In this document: in pieces, positions 6,738 to 12,999 of the stretch | How positions within the stretch are numbered: position 1 is the first letter of the stretch | Layout: every line of letters starts with the position of its first letter | Source: Planctomycetota bacterium | GTDB lineage: Bacteria > Planctomycetota > PUPC01 > DSUN01 | NCBI GenBank assembly: GCA_035384565.1 | Contig: DAOOIT010000089.1 | Span: forward strand, 1 to 19,319 | Reading direction: 5' to 3' | Length of the DNA stretch: 19,319 nt | Notes under the pieces: model-generated | Databases searched by the model: none | What the model was told of the DNA's origin: nothing | Seen by the model: only the letters and a program-made list of their open reading frames with translations | Program-made: the position numbers and the translations under genes

Positions 6738-6977
6738 TCAAGGTTTGCCCTCCCCTGCGCTCTCGATGCGGGCAAGCTCCTCCCAGATGCGCAGGCTCTC
6801 GGCCGCGTCGTCGCCCGTCATCTTCTCGATGGCGAAGCCGGCGTGCACGAGCACGTAGTCGCCCACTTGCGGCTCGTCCACGAGGCTCACGTCGGCCTCC
6901 CGACGGTTCCCCAGCACGTCCACGGTCGCCCGGCGGCCCTCAAGCTCGACAATCCTGGCGGGAACGGATAGGCACAA
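6738..6977 (-). CDS. hypC: Hydrogenase maturation chaperone HypC
   Basis: Small chaperone that, with HypD, holds the iron during ligand assembly and delivers it to the hydrogenase large-subunit precursor. The 79 residues begin M-C-L-S-V-P-A-R-I-V, the family signature in which Cys2 is essential, continue through VDVLGNRREADVSLV and QVGDYVLVHAGFAIEKM, and end in a helix. The start codon is TTG at 6977 with GAGGAGA 8 nt upstream; only this start puts the Cys at position 2. A longer open frame to 7100 is just the repeat element read through. The TGA stop overlaps a possible TTG start of hypD by four bases, suggesting translational coupling. hypF ends 112 bp upstream across a complete repeat element. 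Confidence 0.95.
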   Translation of the reverse strand: MCLSVPARIVELEGRRATVDVLGNRREADVSLVDEPQVGDYVLVHAGFAIEKMTGDDAAESLRIWEELARIESAGEGKP

Positions 6978-7002
6978 GGCGCTGCTCTCCTCTTGCTTAG
7001 CA

Positions 7003-7101
7003 CGTGATGCGTGATTCGTGATACGTGAGAAGAGAAGACAGGGGAAAGCCAGACTCTCCCATCTTCTGCCTCTTCTCACGCCTCCCGCCTCACGAATCAC
7101 G
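7003..7101. repeat. Heptamer inverted-repeat element, complete copy (hypF-hypC junction)
   Basis: Left: CGTGATG, CGTGATT, CGTGATA, then CGTGAGAAGAG (7024-7034). Right: CTCTTCTCACG (7070-7080), then CCTCCCG, CCTCACG and AATCACG. The 11-bp arms pair perfectly across a 35-nt core with partial inner pairing (AAGA/TCTT, GGGA/TCCC). The right end includes the hypF stop codon (7090-7092) and the last residues of HypF. Confidence 0.9.
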
Positions 7102-9477
7102 CGCTCTGGCCAGCGCCACCACCGCCTGTCCCAGGCTCAGGCCCCCGTCATTGGTCGGCACCAGGCGATGGTAGCGCACGTCGAAGCCGTCGCGCTCGAG
7201 GGCGGCCACGGCGCCTTCCAGCAGGCGCAGGTTCTGGAAGCAGCCGCCGCTGAGGGCCACCGTGCGCAGGCCCCGCTCGCGGCGGACGATGCCGCACACG
7301 GCGCGCACCACCTCGATGATCGTACTGTGGAACCGCGCGGCGATCAACCCGCGTGGGGTGCCGCGCCGCAGATCGTCGAGCACCGAGCGCAGGACCTCAC
7401 GCGGGCTGATCGTCCACGGCACGCTCGTCACGTCCAGGCTGAAGGGGTAGTACACCCCATCGGGGGCCTCGGCGGCGGCCTCCAGCTCGATGGCAGCCTG
7501 GCCCTCGTAGCTCACGCGGGTGCAGATGCCCAGCAAGGCCGACACGCCGTCGAAGAGGCGGCCCATCGAGGAGGTCTCGGGGCAGGCGACCCCTTTGTCG
7601 AGCAGCTCCTGCACGGCGGCGAGCTCGGCGAGCGGCACGCCGGCGCGCTCCAGCTCCTGGTGGCACAGGGGCCTGGCCTGCGGCGCAATCGCGGCGGACG
7701 CCTGGGTGGCCAGATAGGCGAGGGTCATCCGCCACGGCTCCTTGATGGCCCGTTCGCTGCCCGGCATCGGCACGTAGGCCAGGTGCGCCAGCCGCTCGAA
7801 GTCGGCCAGGGTGGCCACCAGGAACTCGCCGCCCCACACCTTGCCGTCGGTGCCGTAGCCCGTGCCGTCCAGCGAGACGCCGATGACCGGCCCCTCCAGC
7901 CCGTGCTCGGCCAGGACGGAGGCGGCGTGGGCGTGGTGGTGCTGAACGCCGACCAGCCCCACGCCGTTCCGGCGCCGCGCGTAGGCCGTCGAATGATAGC
8001 CTGGGTGCAGGTCATGGGCGACGAGAGACGGGCGGGTCTCGAGGATGCTCTGGAAGTGTTCGATGGTCTCCTCGAAGAAGGCCAGGGCGTCGGCGTGGTC
8101 GAGGTCGCCGATGTGCTGGCTGAGGTAGGCGCGGCCCTTGCGGATGAGGCAGATCGTGTTCTTCAGGTCGCCGCCCAGGGCCAGAACGGAGGCCGACGGT
8201 GTGAGGGGTTGGGCGGTGGGGGCCCGAAGCGGAAGCTGGACGGGGATTGCCCGTGGGACCTCGCCGCGGGCTCGGCGCTGGACGATGGGCTGGCCGCGGA
8301 AGGCGCGCATGACCGAGTCGTCGGACCGGCGGATGATGTCGCGGTCGTGCACGAGGAACAGGTCGGCCACGGAGGCGAGGCGCTCCAGCGCCTCGGCGTT
8401 GCCGATCGCGATCGGCTCGTCCGTGCGGTTGGCGCTGGTCATCACCAACGCCACGAAGCCATGCTGCATCAGGAGGACGTGGACGGGGGTGTAGGGGAGC
8501 ATGAGGCCGAAGAACTGGCTGGCGGGCGCCACGCCGTCGGCGAGGGGGTGGCCGTTTCGCTTGCGGGCCAGCACGATGGGCTTGCGCCAGCTCGCGAGCA
8601 GGCGCACCTCGGCCGCGGTGAGCTCGCACAGGCGCGCCGCCGCCTCGAGGTCGGGCACCATGACGGCGAAGGGCTTCTTCTCGCGCCACTTGCGCTCGCG
8701 GAGGGCCCGGACCGCAGCCTGGTTCGTCGCGTCGCAGGCCAAGTGGAAGCCGCCCAGGCCCTTGATGGCCGCGATCTGGCCGTCCCGCAGCGCGTGGGCG
8801 ACAGCGGCGATGGGGTCGTCGCACGGGACCGGCTGGCCCCCGGGATCGAGGAGCGAAAGCCGCGGGCCGCAGACCCAACAGGCGTTGGGCTGGGCGTGGA
8901 AGCGACGGTCGGCGGGGTCGTCGTACTCGCGCTGGCAGTCGGCGCACATCGTGAAGCGCTTCATCGAGGTGAATGGGCGGTCGTAGGGGAGGCTCTCGGC
9001 GATGGTGAAGCGCGGGCCGCAGTTGGTGCAGTTGATGAAGGGGTAGCGGAAGCGGCGGTCGGCGGGGTCGAGCAACTCGCGGCGGCAGTCGTCGCAGAGG
9101 CCCATGTCGGGCGGGATCTCGGCCAGCGCTTCTGGGAGGCGCTCGCTCTTGACGATGATGAATTCAGCTTCGCTTGTGGGCGGGACGTCCCCGTCCCGCG
9201 TATCGCGGCGAGTGGGCACCCCGCCCACAATCGGGATGGCTTCGTGCCGGACCTCGGCGACGTCGGCCACGGGCGGCGCCTCGGGCGCCAGGCGCGCCAC
9301 GAAGCCATCGCAGTGCTCCCTCGGCCCCTCGACCTCGATGAGCACGCCCGAGGAGTCGTTGCGCACCCATCCCGAAAGGCCCAGGCTGCGCGCCAGGCGG
9401 TAGACGTAAGGCCGAAAGCCCACGCCCTGAACCGCCCCGCGCACGTGCACGCGGTATCTTGCCACCTCTGGGGCCAT
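7090..9477 (-). CDS. hypF: Hydrogenase maturation carbamoyltransferase HypF
   Basis: HypF converts carbamoyl phosphate and ATP to carbamoyl-adenylate and passes the carbamoyl group to the C-terminal Cys of HypE, the source of the cyanide ligands. It has 795 residues, full family length. Domains: acylphosphatase (1-80, catalytic Arg22 in GVGFRP and Asn40 in WVRND); two zinc fingers with C-x2-C-x18-C-x2-C spacing (C128/131/150/153 and C178/181/200/203); a YrdC-like domain (~220-390, KPFAVMVPD, MTSANRTDEP); and a Kae1-like C-terminal domain (VQHHHAHAASVLAEHG, LSGGCFQN, TNDGGLSLGQA). The ATG at 9477 has AAAGGAG 8 nt upstream; a GTG seven codons earlier is less likely. Residues ~83-102, between the acylphosphatase and zinc-finger domains, are encoded by a palindromic repeat. 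The final residues RDS and the stop lie in the heptamer element. hypF is probably the first gene of the operon. Confidence 0.97.
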   Translation of the reverse strand: MAPEVARYRVHVRGAVQGVGFRPYVYRLARSLGLSGWVRNDSSGVLIEVEGPREHCDGFVARLAPEAPPVADVAEVRHEAIPIVGGVPTRRDTRDGDVPPTSEAEFIIVKSERLPEALAEIPPDMGLCDDCRRELLDPADRRFRYPFINCTNCGPRFTIAESLPYDRPFTSMKRFTMCADCQREYDDPADRRFHAQPNACWVCGPRLSLLDPGGQPVPCDDPIAAVAHALRDGQIAAIKGLGGFHLACDATNQAAVRALRERKWREKKPFAVMVPDLEAAARLCELTAAEVRLLASWRKPIVLARKRNGHPLADGVAPASQFFGLMLPYTPVHVLLMQHGFVALVMTSANRTDEPIAIGNAEALERLASVADLFLVHDRDIIRRSDDSVMRAFRGQPIVQRRARGEVPRAIPVQLPLRAPTAQPLTPSASVLALGGDLKNTICLIRKGRAYLSQHIGDLDHADALAFFEETIEHFQSILETRPSLVAHDLHPGYHSTAYARRRNGVGLVGVQHHHAHAASVLAEHGLEGPVIGVSLDGTGYGTDGKVWGGEFLVATLADFERLAHLAYVPMPGSERAIKEPWRMTLAYLATQASAAIAPQARPLCHQELERAGVPLAELAAVQELLDKGVACPETSSMGRLFDGVSALLGICTRVSYEGQAAIELEAAAEAPDGVYYPFSLDVTSVPWTISPREVLRSVLDDLRRGTPRGLIAARFHSTIIEVVRAVCGIVRRERGLRTVALSGGCFQNLRLLEGAVAALERDGFDVRYHRLVPTNDGGLSLGQAVVALARARDS
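9174..9230. repeat. 57-bp palindromic element in frame inside hypF
   Basis: TTGTGGGCGGG (9174-9184) is perfectly inverted at 9220-9230. Inside are CGGGACG/CGTCCCG (9181-9198, loop TCCC) and CGCG/CGCG (9197-9207). Its length is exactly 19 codons, so the hypF frame is preserved. It encodes the polar Gly/Pro/Arg/Asp-rich linker around residues 83-102, where other HypF proteins usually have a short loop. Confidence 0.8.
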
Positions 9478-9503
9478 TCGGACGGCTCCTTTCCCCACCC
9501 GGG

Positions 9504-9532
9504 ATTATAGCACGATCCGGCAGCCGCAGGAA
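9504..9532 (-). promoter_or_regulatory. Candidate sigma70-type promoter for hypF operon
   Basis: Read on the minus strand: TTCCTG (9532-9527), a 17-bp spacer and a perfect TATAAT (9509-9504). The -10 box lies 26 bp upstream of the hypF ATG, which leaves a leader of about 20 nt containing the AAAGGAG. The -35 box is poor. It stands in the 154-bp divergent gap shared with the sulfatase gene. Confidence 0.5.
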
Positions 9533-9554
9533 ACTGCTTCGCGCCCGCTCCCGG

Positions 9555-9582
9555 TTGCACGCCGTGTGGCAACAGGTAGAAT
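9555..9582 (+). promoter_or_regulatory. Candidate sigma70-type promoter for sulfatase gene
   Basis: TTGCAC (9555-9560), a 16-bp spacer and TAGAAT (9577-9582), about 50 bp upstream of the sulfatase ATG. It diverges from the hypF promoter with about 22 bp between the two -35 boxes, so one regulator could affect both. Confidence 0.45.
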
Positions 9583-9631
9583 AGGTTGAGTGGCCGTTAC
9601 GCGGGAGGGGCCTCAGAAGGACGAGGCCATC

Positions 9632-11173
9632 ATGGGAGCTGAACGCGCGGTGACTCGGCGGCGCTTTCTTCAGGGTGCGGCGGCCGGGGCCGCGGCGCTC
9701 GTTGGCCGCCGCTGGCTGGGGGCGGCACCCGCGCGCCGCGAGCGCTCGCCGAATCTCCTGGTCATCATGTCCGACGAACACAACGCCGGCGTGGCCGGCT
9801 GCTATGGCAACGCGCTGGCGCGCACGCCCCACCTCGATGCCCTGGCGGCGCGCGGCGTGGTGTTCGAATCCGCCTACACCAACTCGCCGCTGTGCGTGCC
9901 GGCGCGCCTGGCCTTCACCGCGGGCAAGTACAGCAGCCGCGTCGGAGCGTGGAGCAACGACTGCTGGCTGCCCAGCCCCGACTACCCGTCGCTGCCCCGC
10001 GCCCTCAACGCCGCGGGCTACGAAAGCTTCCTGTGCGGCAAGCAGCACTACGACGCCGCCTGCCGCTACGGCTTCACCGAGATCGGCGGCAACATGAACA
10101 GCGGGCGCATGACCGGCCGAGGCGGCCGCCGCGACCCCGACAACCTGGCCAGCAGGGGGCTGTCCCGAAGGTTCGCCGACTTTCGCGTCGGCGCCCAGCC
10201 CGCCCACTACGCGCACGACACGCGCGTGACGGCCGGCGTCTGCGACTTCCTGAGCCGGCGCCAGCGGGGCGACAAGCCTTTCTTCCTCTTCGCCGGCTAC
10301 CTGGCCCCCCACTTCCCATTGATCGTGCCCGAGGCCTACCACGCGCCCTATCGAGGCAAGGTGCCCATGCCGAGTCTGCCGCCCGGCCACCTCGAGGGCC
10401 TGCCTCTCAACTACAAGCATCTGCGGGCCGGCTTCCACCTCGTCGGCGTGCCCGACGACGCGGTGCGCCTGGGCCGCGAACTTTATCTCGGCCTCACCCA
10501 ATGGATGGACGAGCAGGTGGGCAAGCTGCTCGACGCCCTGGCCAGGAGCGACGTGGCCCGGGACACCGTGGTCGTTTACACCACCGACCACGGCGAGAAC
10601 ATGGGCGAGCACGGGCTGTGGTGGAAGAACTGCATGTACGAGCACGCCGCGCGCGTGCCGCTCATCGTCAGTTGGCCCGAATGCTGGGCGGGGGGCCAGC
10701 GGCGCGTCGGCGCCTGCTCGCACGTGGATCTCGTGCAGACCCTCGCCGACCTGGGCGGGGCGAAGCCGGGCGACGACTGGAACGGAGCGTCCCTGTGCCC
10801 CTGGCTCGACGACCCGAAGGCCCTCTGGCGCGACCAGGCTGTGAGCGAGTACTACGCCCACAACATCGCCTCCGGCTACGCCATGCTCCGCACCGGCAAC
10901 TTCAAGTACGTCTACCACACCCCGCCCGACACGCAGCATCCCGCCCAGCGCGAGCTCTACGACCTCGCCGCCGACCCCGGCGAGTTCGCCAACCTCGCTG
11001 TTCGTCCCGAGCACCAGGCGCGCATCGGGCAACTGCACGCCGCCCTGGTCAAGGAACTCGGCGAGGACCCGGACGAGACCGAGCTTCGCTGCCGCGCCGA
11101 CTATGCGAAGGGCTATGACCGCCCGGACGGCCCGAAGCCCAAGGCGAAGGGAAAGGGCAAGCAGCGGCCTTGA
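9632..11173 (+). CDS. Tat-exported type I sulfatase
   Basis: A 513-residue arylsulfatase-superfamily hydrolase that removes sulfate esters from an organic substrate. The N-terminus has a twin-arginine signal, TRRRFLQG (Arg9-Arg10) followed by an Ala/Gly hydrophobic stretch, so it is exported folded. The formylglycine motif is C88-V-P-A-R92 in the C-x-P-x-R form, so it needs a maturase (FGE or anSME), which is not in the window. Metal and active-site segments: VIMSDEHN near residue 45, GKQHY, APHFP, and TTDHGENMGEHGLWWKN. The C-terminal subdomain has RELYDLAADPGEFANLA, usual for the family. The basic lysine-rich tail after the fold is odd but short. The ATG at 9632 is chosen over a GTG at 9590 because GAGG precedes it and the Tat signal then starts properly. 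The substrate (for example a sulfated polysaccharide) cannot be read from sequence. Confidence 0.94.
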   Translation: MGAERAVTRRRFLQGAAAGAAALVGRRWLGAAPARRERSPNLLVIMSDEHNAGVAGCYGNALARTPHLDALAARGVVFESAYTNSPLCVPARLAFTAGKYSSRVGAWSNDCWLPSPDYPSLPRALNAAGYESFLCGKQHYDAACRYGFTEIGGNMNSGRMTGRGGRRDPDNLASRGLSRRFADFRVGAQPAHYAHDTRVTAGVCDFLSRRQRGDKPFFLFAGYLAPHFPLIVPEAYHAPYRGKVPMPSLPPGHLEGLPLNYKHLRAGFHLVGVPDDAVRLGRELYLGLTQWMDEQVGKLLDALARSDVARDTVVVYTTDHGENMGEHGLWWKNCMYEHAARVPLIVSWPECWAGGQRRVGACSHVDLVQTLADLGGAKPGDDWNGASLCPWLDDPKALWRDQAVSEYYAHNIASGYAMLRTGNFKYVYHTPPDTQHPAQRELYDLAADPGEFANLAVRPEHQARIGQLHAALVKELGEDPDETELRCRADYAKGYDRPDGPKPKAKGKGKQRP

Positions 11174-11198
11174 CATACGGTTGCGTCGGATATACACT
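11170..11198 (+). promoter_or_regulatory. Promoter of toxin-antitoxin operon
   Basis: A perfect TTGACA (11170-11175), 17-bp spacer and TACACT (11193-11198). The -35 box overlaps the TGA stop of the sulfatase gene. The spacing to the antitoxin ATG is 30 bp, with AAGGAGG in between. MazE-type antitoxins usually repress their own promoter, but no clear operator palindrome is seen. Confidence 0.6.
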
Positions 11199-11228
11199 GT
11201 AACTACAATGGAGAAGGAGGTCGGTCTC

Positions 11229-11489
11229 ATGAGCGCCGTGCTGAAGGCACACATAATCCGGATCGGGAACTCGCGTGGGATCCGTATCCCGAAGGTTTGC
11301 CTTGACCAACTCGGCCTCGATGGCGAAGTAGAACTGGCCGTCCAGCCGGATCGTTTGGTCATCCGCCCCGCGCGCAGACCGCGGAAAGGCTGGGAGGAGC
11401 AGTTCCGCGCCATGGCCGAGCGCGGCGATGACAAGCTCCTCGACGCGCCAACTGCTACCAAGTGGGATGAGACGGAATGGGAGTGGTAG
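11229..11489 (+). CDS. MazE/AbrB-family antitoxin
   Basis: An 86-residue DNA-binding antitoxin with a SpoVT-AbrB swapped-hairpin domain: HIIRIGNSRGIRIPKVCLDQLGL, then EVELAVQPDRLVIRPARRPR (residues 6-52). An acidic and aromatic tail (WEEQF... WDETEWEW) is the usual toxin-neutralising segment. The ATG at 11229 has AAGGAGG 8 nt upstream; an in-frame ATG at 11208 has no ribosome binding site. It overlaps the toxin gene by 13 bp, which gives the coupled translation typical of type II systems. Autorepression at the promoter just upstream is likely by analogy. Confidence 0.92.
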   Translation: MSAVLKAHIIRIGNSRGIRIPKVCLDQLGLDGEVELAVQPDRLVIRPARRPRKGWEEQFRAMAERGDDKLLDAPTATKWDETEWEW

Positions 11490-11806
11490 CCCAACGATTC
11501 GACGTCTTCCTGGTCGCTCTTGACCCGACCCTGGGAAGCGAGATCAAGAAGACGCGTCCCTGCCTCGTCGTCTCACCCGACGAGATGAATCGCCATCTTG
11601 CCACGGTGATCGTGGCCCCCATGACAACCAAGGGCCATCCCTACCCTACCCGCGTGCTCTGCAACTTCCAGGGTAAGGACGGACAGGTGGCACTTGACCA
11701 GCTGCGGACAGTGGACAAAGCGCGCCTGGTCAGGCGTCTGGGGCGGGTCTCTGCCGCAACCCAGCACGAAGTCCTCGCGACCCTCGCCATGCTCTTCGCC
11801 AAGTAG
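11477..11806 (+). CDS. MazF/PemK-family endoribonuclease toxin
   Basis: A 109-residue CcdB/MazF-fold toxin. It shows FDVFLVALDPTLGSEIKKTRPCLVVSPDEMN, the G-S-E-I-x-K-T-R-P-C-L-V-V segment being diagnostic, then VIVAPMTT, the GQVALDQLRTVDK segment conserved in MazF (VxxDQxRxxD) and a C-terminal helix ending in LAMLFAK. Members cut single-stranded mRNA at short motifs; the motif cut here is unknown. No catalytic residue appears lost, so it is probably active. The ATG lies inside the antitoxin gene. This pair stands between the sulfatase and the dehydrogenase as a self-contained two-gene unit with its own promoter. Confidence 0.93.
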   Translation: MGVVAQRFDVFLVALDPTLGSEIKKTRPCLVVSPDEMNRHLATVIVAPMTTKGHPYPTRVLCNFQGKDGQVALDQLRTVDKARLVRRLGRVSAATQHEVLATLAMLFAK

Positions 11807-11855
11807 GCGAAGCCAGTCCTCCTTGCACTCCGACGCCAGGGGGCTATGCTGCTCC

Positions 11856-11884
11856 ACCAGGGTGCGTACGAAATACACCCTGGT
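11856..11884. promoter_or_regulatory. 9-bp inverted repeat upstream of dehydrogenase gene
   Basis: ACCAGGGTG (11856-11864) and CACCCTGGT (11876-11884) pair perfectly around an 11-nt loop, 23 bp before the dehydrogenase ATG. There is no T-run, so it is either an operator-like palindrome for a repressor of the dehydrogenase gene or a weak end structure for the toxin-antitoxin transcript. Confidence 0.5.
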
Positions 11885-11907
11885 CCGATCAAAGGAGACC
11901 CGCGACC

Positions 11908-12924
11908 ATGAAGAAGGCCGTCATCCTCGGCGAGCGCCAGGCGGCGCTGGTGGATGCGCCCGACCCCAAGCCCAAGGAGGACTGGGCGCTGGTGAAGGTG
12001 CATGCCACACCCATGTGCACCGAATACAAGATGTTCGTCGGCGGCCACAGGGCCGAGTTCCTCGGCCACGAGGCCGTGGGCGAAGTCGTCGCCGTCGCCC
12101 AGCCCTGCGCGGTGAAGCCCGGCGACCGTGTGGTGGTGCAGCCGCAGTACCCCTGTGGCAAGTGCGCCTTGTGCATCGCGGGCGACTACATTCACTGCCA
12201 GCACACGGCCAACTTCGCGGAGTTCACCGGCTCGCGCGAGGGCTCGGCCACCTATGCCCAGTACGTGCTCAAACCCGCGTGGCTCCTGTCGCCGATCCCC
12301 GACGGCGTGCCCTACGAGAAGGCGGGCCTGGCCATCTGCGGCCTCGGCCCCTCGATGGGCGCCTTCGAGGCCATGGGCCTCGGCGCCTTCGACACCGTGC
12401 TCGTCACCGGCCTGGGGCCGGTGGGCCTGGGCGGCATCGTCAATGCCCGCTTCCGCGGCGCGCGGGTGATCGGCGTGGACTCGGTCGAGTACCGCATGGC
12501 GAAGGCGATGGCGATGGGCGCGGCCGCCGTGTTTGATCCCTCGGACGCCGATATCGTCAAGCGCATCAGGGAGCTGACCGGGGGGCGGGGCGTGGACTGC
12601 GCGCTCGACTGCTCGGGCACGGTGGCGGCGCAGCGCGTGTGCCTCGAGGCCACGCGCCGCAAGGGCAAGGTGGCCTTTGTCGGCGAGTGCGGCGACCCGC
12701 TGCCCATCCGCGTCAGCCCCGACCTCATCCGTACCGGCATCACGATCCTCGGCTCGTGGCACTACAACCTCAACCTTTACCCCCGCATCGCGCAGGTCAT
12801 CCAGCAGTCGCCCATCCTTGACCAGCTTATCAGCCACGTGATGCCGATGAGCGAGATTCAGCAGGCGATGGAGCTGTGCGCCTCGCATCAGACGGCCAAG
12901 GTGATCCTCAAGCCGTGGGAGTGA
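11908..12924 (+). CDS. Zinc-dependent medium-chain dehydrogenase (alcohol/polyol dehydrogenase-like)
   Basis: A 338-residue NAD(P)-dependent oxidoreductase of the MDR superfamily, cytoplasmic. Catalytic zinc ligands: Cys37 (MCTEY) and His54-Glu55 (GHE). Structural zinc site: Cys83, Cys86, Cys89 and Cys97 with the classic C-x2-C-x2-C-x7-C spacing. The Rossmann motif is GLGPVGLGG, followed by the acidic end GVDS, which suggests NAD(H) preference. Later segments ALDCSGT and GSWHYNL are those of threonine/sorbitol/galactitol dehydrogenase-like members, so a sugar alcohol or similar substrate is plausible but unproven. AAAGGAG lies 10 nt upstream of the ATG. It follows the toxin gene by 101 bp, with an inverted repeat between, and precedes the SLC13 transporter by 75 bp on the same strand. 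The two may form one unit, coupling substrate uptake to oxidation. Confidence 0.92.
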   Translation: MKKAVILGERQAALVDAPDPKPKEDWALVKVHATPMCTEYKMFVGGHRAEFLGHEAVGEVVAVAQPCAVKPGDRVVVQPQYPCGKCALCIAGDYIHCQHTANFAEFTGSREGSATYAQYVLKPAWLLSPIPDGVPYEKAGLAICGLGPSMGAFEAMGLGAFDTVLVTGLGPVGLGGIVNARFRGARVIGVDSVEYRMAKAMAMGAAAVFDPSDADIVKRIRELTGGRGVDCALDCSGTVAAQRVCLEATRRKGKVAFVGECGDPLPIRVSPDLIRTGITILGSWHYNLNLYPRIAQVIQQSPILDQLISHVMPMSEIQQAMELCASHQTAKVILKPWE

Positions 12925-12999
12925 GCCGGGCTGCCGGGCCTGCCCACGCGAGCGCCGGGCGGGGCGCATCCATGAGCCGCCCATGCAAAGGAGGCCGCA

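Noticed and set aside
3964..7101. CRISPR array or iteron-type origin
   Set aside because: Units are 7 bp, without regular spacers, in five separated clusters and both orientations. There is no cas or replication initiator gene and no DnaA-box cluster.
7018..9510. 830-residue open frame on the + strand opposite hypF
   Set aside because: Shadow frame of high-GC DNA. It is rich in Gly/Ala/His/Arg without domain motifs, while the minus strand encodes a complete HypF.
10074..10319. Short antisense ORF inside the sulfatase gene
   Set aside because: Arg/Gly-rich shadow frame with no ribosome binding site.
9164..11494. 776-residue open frame on the - strand across the sulfatase and antitoxin genes
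   Set aside because: Antisense shadow of clear genes on the other strand, and it reads through the divergent promoter gap.
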